From assembly GCF_039832105.1 (NCBI RefSeq), contig NZ_JBDOHS010000003.1, positions 62,001 to 126,000 on the forward strand: DNA of 64,000 bases, written 5' to 3'. This stretch comes from Dorea_A sp016295505 (GTDB lineage: Bacteria; Bacillota; Clostridia; Lachnospirales; Lachnospiraceae). The translations under genes were made by a program, and so were the position numbers. The notes beneath the pieces are model-generated. The model worked only from the letters and a program-made list of their open reading frames with translations, was not told where the DNA came from and did not search any database. Positions 7,520 through 15,559 of this stretch are shown piece by piece (position 1 is the stretch's first letter; every line of letters starts with the position of its first letter).

Positions 7520-8152
7520 TCACTTATTATTCACATTCTCTGCCTTCTTACTCAGGATGGCTCTCATTTTCCTTAATCCCTCTCCACGATGGCTCAGTTC
7601 ATTTTTCTTTTCCGGAGACAGCTCGGCACTGGTGCAGCCATATTCCGGAAGGAAAAAGATCGGATCATAGCCAAATCCATTCTCTCCGATGATCTCGTAT
7701 CCGATCCGCCCTTCCATAGTGCCACGCACAACTTCGTGCGAACCATCCGGAAATGCTGCTGCAATCGCACACACGAATCTCGCAGTTCTCTGCTCGTCTG
7801 GAACTCCCTCCAGGCGATCAATCAGTGCCTGATTCTTGATATCATAGGAAGTGTCTTCTCCCATATATCGAGCGGAATAGATTCCCGGCTCTTTATTCAG
7901 ATAATCGATCTCCAGTCCGGAATCATCTGCCAGTACCACTGTATTCTGATATTCCGGCATCCGGGCTGCCGCCTTTGCGATCTCTGTTGCCTTGATCAGC
8001 GCATTCTCCTCAAAAGTTGTTCCATTCTCTACTACATCCGCATGGATTCCTGCCTCCTTCTGAGACAGAATCTCTACACCGAGATCACTTAGAATTGCTC
8101 TAATCTCTATCATCTTATTTTTATTTCCGGTTGCAAATATGATCTTTTCCAT
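7520..8152 (-). CDS. rdgB: XTP/dITP diphosphatase (HAM1/RdgB)
   Basis: This enzyme removes pyrophosphate from XTP, dITP and related non-canonical nucleotides to keep them out of nucleic acid. Family motifs are F-A-T-G-N-K-N-K (substrate loop), the E-N-A-L-I-K-A region, L-A-D-D-S-G-L-E (catalytic Asp pair) and G-F-G-Y-D-P-I-F near the C-terminus, with S-H-R-G at the end. I place the start at the ATG at 8152 (M-E-K-I-I-F), about 210 residues, because AAAGGAAG lies 7 bases before it; an in-frame ATG at 8170 would add six residues without a better site. It sits between the RNA methyltransferase and the phosphodiesterase. Confidence 0.93.
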   Translation of the reverse strand: MEKIIFATGNKNKMIEIRAILSDLGVEILSQKEAGIHADVVENGTTFEENALIKATEIAKAAARMPEYQNTVVLADDSGLEIDYLNKEPGIYSARYMGEDTSYDIKNQALIDRLEGVPDEQRTARFVCAIAAAFPDGSHEVVRGTMEGRIGYEIIGENGFGYDPIFFLPEYGCTSAELSPEKKNELSHRGEGLRKMRAILSKKAENVNNK

Positions 8153-8171
8153 TATGGTACTTCCTTTCATT

Positions 8172-9329
8172 CTATCTGTCTGTTCTCTTCTGTTTCGGCG
8201 GACGTGGTCCGAGGAACTGATAGTAATACGTTTTCAGCATTCCATTATATATCTTGCGATTTTTATCTGCTTTTCTCCCAAAATACCTTTCTGCATCCTC
8301 ATAAGAAGTAATCATGTACGCAGACCATGTATCCAGACGCTTAAAACTCTCTCCAAACGTTCCATACAGTTCCGGAAGATCTTTTTTATCTTCCAGTCTC
8401 TCTCCGTAAGGTGGATTTGTGATGATGAATCCATACTTTTTCGGATGACTCAGATCTTTGATATCACGCTCCTGAAAATGGATCAGATGATCTACTCCGG
8501 CTTCTCTTGCATTTCTCCTTGCGATCTTAATCACAGAGCCGTCAATATCATATCCCTGTATATCGGTATCGATCTGATCATCAATCAGATCATTCGCCTC
8601 ATCTATCGTATCATACCATAACTTTTTCGGAATCAGATTCGTCCACGTCTCTGCCGTAAAGCTCCGATTCATCCCCGGTGCAATGTTTGCCGCCATCATG
8701 GCAGCTTCGATTGGAAATGTTCCGCTTCCGCAGAACGGATCTACCAGCACTCTGTCTTTGTGCCATGGAGTCAGCATGATGAGTGCCGCTGCCAGCGTCT
8801 CCGTGATCGGTGCCTTTCCCGCCACCTCACGATATCCTCTTTTGTGAAGAGACACACCGGATGCATCGATTCCAACCGTCACAATATCTTTTTTCAGGAA
8901 CACTCTCACAGGATAAGAGGCACCATCTTCCGGAAACCACTTCATATGATAGTGTTCCTCCATCCTTCTCACCATTGCTTTTTTCATAATAGACTGAATG
9001 TCTGAAGGACTGAACAGCTTGCTCTTGACGGAAGCAGCCTTGGCAACCCAGAATTTCCCGTCTTTCGGAATAAACTCTTCCCACGGAAGTGCTCTGGTCT
9101 TCTCAAACAATTCGTCAAATGTCTCTGCCCGAAAATCTCCTACTTTCCACAGGATTCTCTCCGCCGTCCTCAAAAATACATTTGCACGACAGACAGCTTC
9201 TGCATCTCCGTAAAATGTAACTCTTCCATCTTCCACTTCCGATATCTCATATCCCAGATCCTGTATTTCCCTTTTCAACACCGCCTCCAGGCCAAAATGA
9301 CACGGCGCGATCAATTCTGTTTTTTTCAT
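8172..9329 (-). CDS. THUMP-domain class I RNA methyltransferase (RlmL/YpsC-like)
   Basis: The N-terminal about 155 residues form a ferredoxin-like/THUMP RNA-binding region. The C-terminal part is a SAM methyltransferase with the nucleotide motif D-P-F-C-G-S-G-T and the N-P-P-Y-G-E-R-L catalytic loop typical of N2-guanine methylation. By family knowledge it modifies 23S rRNA (RlmL N-terminal module type, called YpsC in Bacillus). Length is about 385 residues, so it lacks the second RlmK module of the enterobacterial fusion. I prefer the ATG at 9329 (M-K-K-T-E-L) because GGAG lies 6 bases before it; an upstream ATG at 9341 overlaps that GGAG. Confidence 0.88.
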   Translation of the reverse strand: MKKTELIAPCHFGLEAVLKREIQDLGYEISEVEDGRVTFYGDAEAVCRANVFLRTAERILWKVGDFRAETFDELFEKTRALPWEEFIPKDGKFWVAKAASVKSKLFSPSDIQSIMKKAMVRRMEEHYHMKWFPEDGASYPVRVFLKKDIVTVGIDASGVSLHKRGYREVAGKAPITETLAAALIMLTPWHKDRVLVDPFCGSGTFPIEAAMMAANIAPGMNRSFTAETWTNLIPKKLWYDTIDEANDLIDDQIDTDIQGYDIDGSVIKIARRNAREAGVDHLIHFQERDIKDLSHPKKYGFIITNPPYGERLEDKKDLPELYGTFGESFKRLDTWSAYMITSYEDAERYFGRKADKNRKIYNGMLKTYYYQFLGPRPPKQKRTDR

Positions 9330-9438
9330 TCTGTTCTCCATATGTACTTTCGTTTTTGCTATCTTTACTTATATCATAATATTGCCGACAGCGCAAGGGA
9401 CATGCCTGTCTGCATGTCCCTGCACTCCTGTCGCCGTC

Positions 9439-9657
9439 TTAATAATGATTACCTTCGTTGCCTGTGTTATATGAATTTTTGTTGGTTGAACTCTGAGATG
9501 CATTCTTATTGGATGCATTTCTGTTTGTTGAATTCTGAGATGCATTCTTATTGGATGCATTTCTGTTCGTTGAGTTCATGTCAGATGCGTTTCTGTCAGA
9601 TGCATTTCTACCGGATGCATTCTGGCTGTTGTTAGATGAACTATAATTCTTAGCCAT
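9439..9657 (-). CDS. Small Asn/Ser-rich tandem-repeat protein
   Basis: It has 72 residues, about two thirds Asn, Ser, Ala or Lys, with no Cys, no hydrophobic segment and no signal peptide. It is built from short repeats of the type N-A-S-(D/N)-(R/K) and S-T-N-(R/K); a 54-base unit in the DNA occurs nearly twice. A very strong AGGAGG 7 bases before ATG, a TATAAT-type promoter and a palindrome over the -35 region argue it is a real, regulated gene. I recognise no family. The composition suggests an intrinsically disordered protein, perhaps sporulation- or stress-related (inference only). It stands alone between the RNA methyltransferase and the HAAS protein. Confidence 0.7.
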   Translation of the reverse strand: MAKNYSSSNNSQNASGRNASDRNASDMNSTNRNASNKNASQNSTNRNASNKNASQSSTNKNSYNTGNEGNHY

Positions 9658-9797
9658 ATCAATTCCTCCTAATCAATTTTGTTACAAGACATATTCTGTC
9701 CTGTTTCGGAATTTTTATGTGCTGTTTTCCGCAAAAACAAAAAAAATAAATATATTAAGTTTTTTTTATATTTTTCTTGCTTTTTATTTTCTGCTAT

Positions 9798-9826
9798 ATT
9801 ATACTAAATCATGTAGAAAGAAAACT
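9798..9826 (-). promoter_or_regulatory. Probable promoter of the Asn/Ser-rich microprotein gene
   Basis: TATAAT (9798-9803 on the minus strand) lies about 140 bases upstream of the start. The -35 region 17 bases further (AGTTTT, 9821-9826) is poor and sits inside a perfect palindrome, so an activator or alternative sigma factor may be needed. Confidence 0.45.
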
Positions 9827-9833
9827 TTCTACA
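9812..9833. promoter_or_regulatory. Perfect palindrome, candidate operator
   Basis: TGTAGAAAG-N4-CTTTCTACA: two perfect 9-base arms. It spans the -35 region and spacer of the microprotein promoter and has no T-tract, so it is more likely a protein-binding site than a terminator. Confidence 0.45.
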
Positions 9834-9866
9834 ACCCCTTATTAATTATTTATACTCCCCTCAAAA

Positions 9867-9896
9867 GATCGATGGCTCCCCCATCGATCTTTTTTT
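9867..9896. terminator. Rho-independent terminator
   Basis: GATCGATGG / CCATCGATC with a 5-base loop, followed by seven T on the plus strand and four T on the minus strand (complement of 9863-9866). It lies downstream of the minus-strand HAAS gene and probably ends its transcript. Confidence 0.7.
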
Positions 9897-9929
9897 GCAC
9901 TATAATCCCGTTTCCGGCTACTTCATCCT

Positions 9930-10385
9930 TCATCGTCGTCTGTTCAGTACACGAATTACGACCCAGATTACGATCAACACAGGAATCAAAGGCATGAGAA
10001 GACTGAGCAGTCCTCCAATGACGGCCCCGATCACCAGAACTACTCCGATCACACCCAGTATGAGCAGCAGCTTCTTCCACCAGCTGTCTATTCCAAATAC
10101 ATGTACAGCTGTATTCCGATTCCATGTATGATCCGCCTGACGCTCCGGTTCATAACTGTCATATGTTTCTTTTGCATTCCCTTTGATCTCTTCTGAAGCA
10201 ATGATGTTCCTGGCAATTGCCCATGGATCGCCCAGTTCGCGAATGACTTCTGCTTCACTTCTGCCTTTTCCCATCTCTTCATTAATATAATTATGATAAT
10301 AATTCACATGCTCCTGAACGACAGCCCCCGGAAGATCGTTACCTAACGCTTTTTTCAGTTTGTCCAGAAATACTATTTTCGTCAT
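9930..10385 (-). CDS. HAAS/DUF1700-type membrane protein
   Basis: The protein has 151 residues. Residues 1-65 have the helical HAAS pattern (F-L-D-K-L-x-x-A-L, then Y-Y-x-x-Y-I-N-E and L-G-D-P-W-A-I-A), and residues about 105-150 are two hydrophobic segments ending in basic R-R-R. Such proteins (DUF1700 family) are usually encoded next to a PadR regulator and act in membrane-linked signalling or stress sensing. No PadR gene is adjacent here. AGGAGG is 5 bases from the ATG. Confidence is good for the family and low for the role. Confidence 0.75.
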   Translation of the reverse strand: MTKIVFLDKLKKALGNDLPGAVVQEHVNYYHNYINEEMGKGRSEAEVIRELGDPWAIARNIIASEEIKGNAKETYDSYEPERQADHTWNRNTAVHVFGIDSWWKKLLLILGVIGVVLVIGAVIGGLLSLLMPLIPVLIVIWVVIRVLNRRR

Positions 10386-10409
10386 GGATTTCCTCCTGAT
10401 ATAAAAGAT

Positions 10410-10455
10410 CCCGAACTTAGAATAGCATATTCACATAACCATTCCAAGTCCGGGG
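10410..10455 (-). terminator. Terminator of glnN
   Basis: On the minus strand CCCCGGACTTGGAAT pairs with ATTCTAAGTTCGGG around a 17-base loop and is followed by A-T-C-T-T-T-T, 33 bases after the glnN stop. Confidence 0.6.
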
Positions 10456-10488
10456 TTCTTAAATTTTTCTAATGTATTTCTTAACAGA

Positions 10489-12600
10489 CTATACTTCGAA
10501 CATCAGATCTCCATAAGAAGGCATTGGCCATGCTTCCTTATCTACGATCATCTCAAGCTTATCTACCGGAGCACGAAGAGCTTCCATTGCAGGCACTACA
10601 TCAAAGTGATAGAATCTTGCCTGATCTTCTCCCTCTTCCATCTCTGCTGCCTTATCTGTGATCACGATCAGTTCTTCCAGTGCTTTTTTAGTCTCAGCAA
10701 GAAGTCCGGAGATATCTGTGAGCAGCTCTGCCTGTACGGACGCATCTGCGCCTGCCTGATTTACAACTACAACAGTATCTGCAAGAGATTTTGTATACTT
10801 GATTACTGCCGGAATGATCTGCTTACTTGCCATATCGATCATAGTACGTGCCTCAATATTGATTGCCTTAGAATAATTCTCATACTTGATCTCTGCACGG
10901 GACTCAAGCTCAGCCCTTGTAAATACTTTGAATTTTTCAAACATGGATACCGTCTTTTCTGTTGTAAGTGCAGGAATTGCCTCAACCATGGATTTGATAT
11001 TCGGAAGTCCACGTCTTTCAGCTTCTTCTACCCATTCATCAGAATATCCATTACCGTTAAATACCACACGCTGATGATCTGTCGCATACTTTTTGATCAG
11101 ATCATGCACTGCAGCATCAAAATCTTCTGCATTTTCCAGTACATCACATGCTTCTGCAAATGCTTCTGCAACGATGGTATTCAATACAACGTTTGGTCCT
11201 GCAACAGAATCACGGGAGCCTACCATACGGAATTCAAATTTATTACCTGTAAATGCGAACGGTGATGTTCTGTTACGGTCTGTCGCATCTTTTGCAAGAT
11301 CCGGAAGAGTGCTTACACCTGTTTCCAGCTTGCCGCCCTTCAGACTGTGTGTAGCTGAACCGGTGCTGATCAGCTGATCCAGCACATCCTCCAGCTGCTC
11401 GCCAAGGAATACAGAGATGATTGCCGGTGGTGCTTCATTTGCTCCCAGTCTGTGATCATTTCCCGGATCTGCTGCGGATTCACGAAGAAGGTCTGCATGT
11501 TCATCCACTGCCTTCAGGATACAGGTAAGTACCAGAAGGAACTGAACGTTCTCATGAGGCGTCTTGCCCGGATCAAGCAGATTCTTTCCATCATCTGTAG
11601 TCAGAGACCAGTTATCATGTTTACCGGAACCATTGACTCCTGCAAACGGTTTCTCATGAAGCAGGCATTTCATACCATGCTTGCATGCAACTCTCTTTAA
11701 TGTCTGCATTACCAGATGGTTGTGGTCTACAGCTACGTTTGCTTCTGCATAGATCGGAGCAAGCTCGTGCTGAGCCGGTGCCACTTCGTTATGCTGTGTC
11801 TTGGCAGATACTCCGACTTTCCAGAGTTCTTCATTAACATCCTTCATAAATCCGGCGATTCTCTGACGAATCGTTCCAAAATAATGATCATCTAATTCCT
11901 GTCCCTTTGGAGGCATTGCACCAAACAATGTACGACCGGTATAAATCAGGTCCTTTCTCTGTAAAAATTTCTCAGCATCTACAAGGAAATATTCCTGCTC
12001 TGGTCCTACAGAAGGAGTAACTTTCTTAGATGTTGTATTTCCAAACAGACGGATCAGTCTCAGAGACTGCTCATTGATTGCCTGCATGGAACGAAGAAGA
12101 GGAGTTTTCTGGTCAAGTGCCTCACCCTTATAAGAGCAAAAGGCTGTTGGAATACAAAGCGTTGCACCTGCTGCATCATGTCTTACAAATGCAGGAGAGG
12201 TACAATCCCATGCTGTATATCCTCTTGCTTCAAACGTTGCACGAAGTCCTCCGGATGGGAAGGATGATGCATCTGGTTCTCCTTTGATCAGTTCCTTTCC
12301 GGAGAAGCTCATCAATACCTTTCCACTTGGCAGTGGAGCGGAGATAAAGGAATCGTGCTTCTCAGCAGTCACGCCGGTAAGAGGCTGGAACCAGTGAGTA
12401 TAATGCGTAGCCCCTTTCTCAATTGCCCATTCTTTCATCTCGTGTGCAATTACATCTGCTGTGGCAAGGTCTAACTCCTTACCTTCTTCAATGGTTTTTT
12501 TCAGATCTTTGTAGACTTTTTTAGGAAGACGCTCCTGCATCACAGTGTCATTAAATACGTCCTCGCCAAAAATATCGGCTACATTAAATGCTTCACTCAT
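10489..12600 (-). CDS. glnN: Glutamine synthetase type III
   Basis: It makes glutamine from glutamate, ammonia and ATP in the cytosol. The 703-residue length and the N-terminus with A-T-H-Y-T-H-W-F-Q-P identify the large GSIII class, not GlnA (about 450). Conserved blocks include G-P-E-Q-E-Y-F-L (metal-binding Glu), H-N-E-V-A-P-A-Q-H-E, N-G-S-G-K-H-D-N-W-S (ammonium/glutamate site) and N-R-T-S-P-F-A-F-T-G-N-K-F-E-F-R. GSIII acts as a dodecamer. The gene is monocistronic with its own terminator. A TATAAT at 12628-12633 lies about 28 bases from the start, and a perfect 10-base inverted repeat covers the -35 region, suggesting direct control. GAGGAG precedes the ATG. Confidence 0.96.
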   Translation of the reverse strand: MSEAFNVADIFGEDVFNDTVMQERLPKKVYKDLKKTIEEGKELDLATADVIAHEMKEWAIEKGATHYTHWFQPLTGVTAEKHDSFISAPLPSGKVLMSFSGKELIKGEPDASSFPSGGLRATFEARGYTAWDCTSPAFVRHDAAGATLCIPTAFCSYKGEALDQKTPLLRSMQAINEQSLRLIRLFGNTTSKKVTPSVGPEQEYFLVDAEKFLQRKDLIYTGRTLFGAMPPKGQELDDHYFGTIRQRIAGFMKDVNEELWKVGVSAKTQHNEVAPAQHELAPIYAEANVAVDHNHLVMQTLKRVACKHGMKCLLHEKPFAGVNGSGKHDNWSLTTDDGKNLLDPGKTPHENVQFLLVLTCILKAVDEHADLLRESAADPGNDHRLGANEAPPAIISVFLGEQLEDVLDQLISTGSATHSLKGGKLETGVSTLPDLAKDATDRNRTSPFAFTGNKFEFRMVGSRDSVAGPNVVLNTIVAEAFAEACDVLENAEDFDAAVHDLIKKYATDHQRVVFNGNGYSDEWVEEAERRGLPNIKSMVEAIPALTTEKTVSMFEKFKVFTRAELESRAEIKYENYSKAINIEARTMIDMASKQIIPAVIKYTKSLADTVVVVNQAGADASVQAELLTDISGLLAETKKALEELIVITDKAAEMEEGEDQARFYHFDVVPAMEALRAPVDKLEMIVDKEAWPMPSYGDLMFEV

Positions 12601-12627
12601 GTCTCCTCGTTTCCTTTCTTATTATGT

Positions 12628-12668
12628 ATTATAGAATGTTATTCTTCCGCATGACCATGAAGAATAAC
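12628..12668 (-). promoter_or_regulatory. glnN promoter -10 with overlapping palindromic operator
   Basis: TATAAT (12628-12633, minus strand) gives a leader of only about 20 bases. GTTATTCTTC-N11-GAAGAATAAC (12638-12668) is perfect and covers the region where the -35 should lie; no good -35 is visible. It does not match the TGTNA-N7-TNACA GlnR site. Confidence 0.5.
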
Positions 12669-12671
12669 TGG

Positions 12672-12702
12672 AAAAAGGCACTCCAACCTTCGCTGGAACG
12701 CC
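12672..12702 (-). terminator. Terminator of fba
   Basis: On the minus strand GGCGTTCCAGC-GAAG-GTTGGAGTGCC is followed by five T (complement of 12672-12676), about 70 bases after the fba stop. Confidence 0.8.
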
Positions 12703-12769
12703 TTTGTTCTTTCTATGCCAGTTAGTATAACTCAAACGGTTTAAAAAGGCAAGTGAATTTTTTCACTAA

Positions 12770-13636
12770 TTATTCAGCTTTTCCAACAGAACCGAATAAT
12801 TCCATCTTCGTTTTAACTGTTTCTTTGATTGCTTCAAATCCTGGTTTCAGTAATTTACGAGGATCATATCCTTTTCCTTCCAGGTCTTTTCCAGCTTCTA
12901 CATACTTACGTGTAGCATCTGCAAAAGCCAGCTGGCACTCTGTATTAACATTGATTTTTGCAACTCCAAGATCGATTGCTTTCTTGATCATATCCTCCGG
13001 AATTCCTGTACCACCGTGAAGAACCAGCGGCATATCGCCTGTCAGCTGCTGAATTGCATCCAGAGTCTCAAAACTTAATCCTGCCCAGTTAGCCGGATAT
13101 TTTCCATGAATGTTACCGATACCTGCTGCCAGCATATCAACGCCAAGATCAGCGATCATCTTACACTCGTTAGGATCAGCACATTCACCCTGTCCGATAA
13201 CTCCGTCTTCTTCTCCGCCGATAGCACCAACTTCAGCTTCCAGTGATAATCCTTTTTCTTTACATACTGCAATCAGTTCTTTTGTCTTTGCAACGTTCTC
13301 TTCGATCGGATACTTGGATCCGTCAAACATAATGGAAGAGAAGCCGGCTTCAATACATTTATAACATCCATCGTAAGTACCATGATCCAGATGAAGAGCA
13401 ACCGGAACTGTGATTCCGAGATCATCGATCATTGATGATACCATAGCTGCAACTGTCTTAAATCCTGTCATATACTTTCCTGCACCCTCAGATACACCAA
13501 GAATAACAGGAGACTTGCACTCTTCTGCTGTAAGAAGGATAGCTTTTGTCCACTCAAGGTTGTTAATATTGAACTGTCCTACTGCATAATGGCCTGCTAC
13601 CGCTTTATCAAGCATTTCTTTTGCTGATACTAACAT
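12770..13636 (-). CDS. fba: Class II fructose-1,6-bisphosphate aldolase
   Basis: The glycolytic, Zn-dependent enzyme cleaves fructose-1,6-bisphosphate to DHAP and glyceraldehyde-3-phosphate. Seen motifs: H-L-D-H-G-T (catalytic Asp and Zn ligand His), F-S-S-I-M-F-D-G-S, E-A-E-V-G-A-I-G-G-E-E-D, a later H-G near I-G-N-I-H-G, and L-V-L-H-G-G-T-G-I with a final N-V-N-T-E. Length is 288 residues from the ATG at 13636, chosen because GGAGG lies 9 bases upstream; the longer in-frame start at 13672 has none. It has its own promoter and terminator, so it is probably the housekeeping enzyme, separate from the sugar operon that ends 195 bases upstream. Confidence 0.95.
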   Translation of the reverse strand: MLVSAKEMLDKAVAGHYAVGQFNINNLEWTKAILLTAEECKSPVILGVSEGAGKYMTGFKTVAAMVSSMIDDLGITVPVALHLDHGTYDGCYKCIEAGFSSIMFDGSKYPIEENVAKTKELIAVCKEKGLSLEAEVGAIGGEEDGVIGQGECADPNECKMIADLGVDMLAAGIGNIHGKYPANWAGLSFETLDAIQQLTGDMPLVLHGGTGIPEDMIKKAIDLGVAKINVNTECQLAFADATRKYVEAGKDLEGKGYDPRKLLKPGFEAIKETVKTKMELFGSVGKAE

Positions 13637-13705
13637 AATTGTATTCCTCCAATTCCTAGTCATGAAAATCACTGTGTTTACACGACATATTTATTTGCTT
13701 TTTCC

Positions 13706-13734
13706 ATTATATCTCATTAACGCGAAAAAAACAA
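13706..13734 (-). promoter_or_regulatory. fba promoter
   Basis: TTGTTT (13729-13734), a 17-base spacer and TATAAT (13706-13711) on the minus strand, about 70 bases upstream of the start. Confidence 0.6.
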
Positions 13735-13831
13735 GGAGAAAGGTATTTCCGGTCATTTATCGGTATTACCATATCTTCAATATTTTTGGGAATACGTGCG
13801 CTCGCCAAGCGCCCGTCATTTTTATCTATTA

Positions 13832-14494
13832 TTATTCAAAAAAGCATTCTGCATTCATCCAGTCTCGCTTAAAATTATTGATATAATGCTCTGTTAATGG
13901 ATTCGGTGAAGTAAAGGTATCTTCAAAAACATGATATGGAAGTGTAAGGCAATCTGCTCCTGCCATAAAGTAGTCGACAATTTCCTGTGATTTTTCTATA
14001 GATGCAGCTACAATCTTTGTATCTATATTTAATTTTTTATATACCGTTGATATTTGCGAAAGTGTATCGACACCTTTATACCCTATGATGTCATTTTGTC
14101 CTGTGTATGGCGCAACATATGTGGCTCCGGCCTGTGCACACAGAACGGCTTCTGCGGCAGTCAATATCGAAGTTGCACATGTTTTAATTCCCAGCTCACT
14201 TAACCTTGCAATTGCTTCTACTCCATGGTAATTAGCAGGAATCTTTACGACCATATTATCTCCTGCAGAATTAATACGCTTCCCATCTGCGACCATATCT
14301 TCAACTGTTTCCCCAACAACCTGACCAAATACTGGCATATCAGGGAGTAATTCTGTAATCGCTCTAAGTATTTTTATACCATCTTTTCCTTCTTTTGAAA
14401 TAATCGAAGGATTCGTTGTAACTCCCTCGATAAGATTTTTATTTTTTAGAATTTCTAATTCCTTTATATTTGCTGTATCTGCTAATAATCTCAT
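13832..14494 (-). CDS. Fructose-6-phosphate-aldolase-like (FSA/TalC family) enzyme
   Basis: The protein has 221 residues, the size of the short transaldolase subfamily. V-T-T-N-P-S-I-I is the family signature. Lys84 in V-V-K-I-P is the Schiff-base lysine, Gln58 in F-G-Q-V-V and Tyr130 in V-A-P-Y match FsaA Gln59 and Tyr131, which favours aldolase over transaldolase chemistry (true transaldolases have Glu and Phe there). It would cleave a ketose-6-phosphate to a three-carbon ketone and an aldehyde phosphate. The ATG at 14494 follows AGGAGG at 6 bases. It is the last gene of the sugar cluster, about 180 bases from the epimerase-like gene, so it may be read through or separately promoted. Confidence 0.85.
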   Translation of the reverse strand: MRLLADTANIKELEILKNKNLIEGVTTNPSIISKEGKDGIKILRAITELLPDMPVFGQVVGETVEDMVADGKRINSAGDNMVVKIPANYHGVEAIARLSELGIKTCATSILTAAEAVLCAQAGATYVAPYTGQNDIIGYKGVDTLSQISTVYKKLNIDTKIVAASIEKSQEIVDYFMAGADCLTLPYHVFEDTFTSPNPLTEHYINNFKRDWMNAECFFE

Positions 14495-14619
14495 AATAAA
14501 CCTCCTAAAATAATCCTTTACAACAAAAAACCTATAGGTCAATATCCAACTCTCCGCAATCTATTTTGCAAGGACTTTTTTTACAAATATTTATTTCAAC
14601 TCTAAAATTGGAGAGATAC

Positions 14620-14650
14620 GCCCTTTAACCACTACGACAACTTAAAGGGC
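14620..14650. repeat. Inverted repeat without T-tract
   Basis: GCCCTTTAA-N13-TTAAAGGGC, perfect 9-base arms, located 22 bases downstream of the epimerase-like stop and about 125 bases before the aldolase start. No T-run follows, so it may be a processing or attenuating hairpin or an operator. Confidence 0.5.
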
Positions 14651-14672
14651 ATATCAATATATCTGCAGATCC

Positions 14673-15551
14673 TTAACGGATTGTTATACTCCACTGATTG
14701 CAATAAGTCTCACCAGTTCCCAGACGTACCAGATCACTCTTATTGCTGAACTCTTCTACCACATCTTGTCTGGATGGAAGGGAAGTCCATGGTTCAATAC
14801 AAATATAGGGCGCTTCGGTTTTCGGCGCATGCCAGAATCCCAGATAAGACATCTTAGGATAAGATACCGTAACACTTCTTGTTCCTTTGTCCGATTTTAA
14901 TGTCACTTCCCCCGGCATATTCTGAAGAACAATAGCATCATCATCGAACATATCATGTCTCATTCTTATCTTCTGCCCATCTTCTAATGGAAATTCTTTA
15001 TTGATTCCATTCAGGAAACAAGTTTCTGTATGACCAACCCTGTCCGGGCAACCTTTTCCCGAAAACTCCAGATAATAATCTGAGAATTCCAGGCCATCTT
15101 CCAGCGGTACCTTGAATCCGGGATGTCCGCCGATTCCAAAATACATCATCTTATCTGAATTGTTCCGAACCTGATATCCTATATTAATCTGATTTTCATC
15201 TAGTTCATAACTCACGCGCAAAACAAAATGATACGGATAGGACTCATATGTTTCTTCTGTATCCTCCAGTTCCATAACGATTCTTTCTCGGTCATGCTCT
15301 ACTACCCGATACGGAAGGCTTCTTGCGAATCCATGAATCCCCATGCAGTATTCTTTTCCATTAAGAGTGTACTTTCCTTCTGTAAATCTTCCTACAAAAG
15401 GGAACAGAATCGGAGCTCTTTCCGGCCAGTATTTCTGATCTCCACTCCAGAGATACTCAACGCCATCTTTTGAGACAGACTGCATCTCTGCACCGGTAGC
15501 AGCTATCTTAACCGTCATGCATCGATTACTAATCTCATAATTCACGTTCAT
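14673..15551 (-). CDS. Aldose-1-epimerase-like protein (LacX/galactose mutarotase superfamily)
   Basis: The protein is about 292 residues. Superfamily signatures are G-I-H-G-F-A-R (first His), F-G-I-G-G-H-P-G-F (second His) and a C-terminal C-I-E-P-W (catalytic Glu), so it probably interconverts alpha and beta anomers of the sugar or sugar phosphate handled by this operon. Two starts are possible: ATG at 15551, only one or two bases from GGGAGG, or GTG at 15545 with a normal spacing of 7. The GTG may be the true one. It follows the isomerase gene by 8 bases. The substrate is unknown; LacX-type members act near many different sugar pathways. Confidence 0.82.
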   Translation of the reverse strand: MNVNYEISNRCMTVKIAATGAEMQSVSKDGVEYLWSGDQKYWPERAPILFPFVGRFTEGKYTLNGKEYCMGIHGFARSLPYRVVEHDRERIVMELEDTEETYESYPYHFVLRVSYELDENQINIGYQVRNNSDKMMYFGIGGHPGFKVPLEDGLEFSDYYLEFSGKGCPDRVGHTETCFLNGINKEFPLEDGQKIRMRHDMFDDDAIVLQNMPGEVTLKSDKGTRSVTVSYPKMSYLGFWHAPKTEAPYICIEPWTSLPSRQDVVEEFSNKSDLVRLGTGETYCNQWSITIR

Positions 15552-15559
15552 TCCTCCCA

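Noticed and set aside
14611..14680. Minus-strand stretch with GTCGTAGTGGTTAA that looks like a tRNA D-arm near the FSA-like gene
   Set aside because: No acceptor stem, T-arm or anticodon stem fits; only the short D-arm-like phrase is similar, so I list only the inverted repeat.
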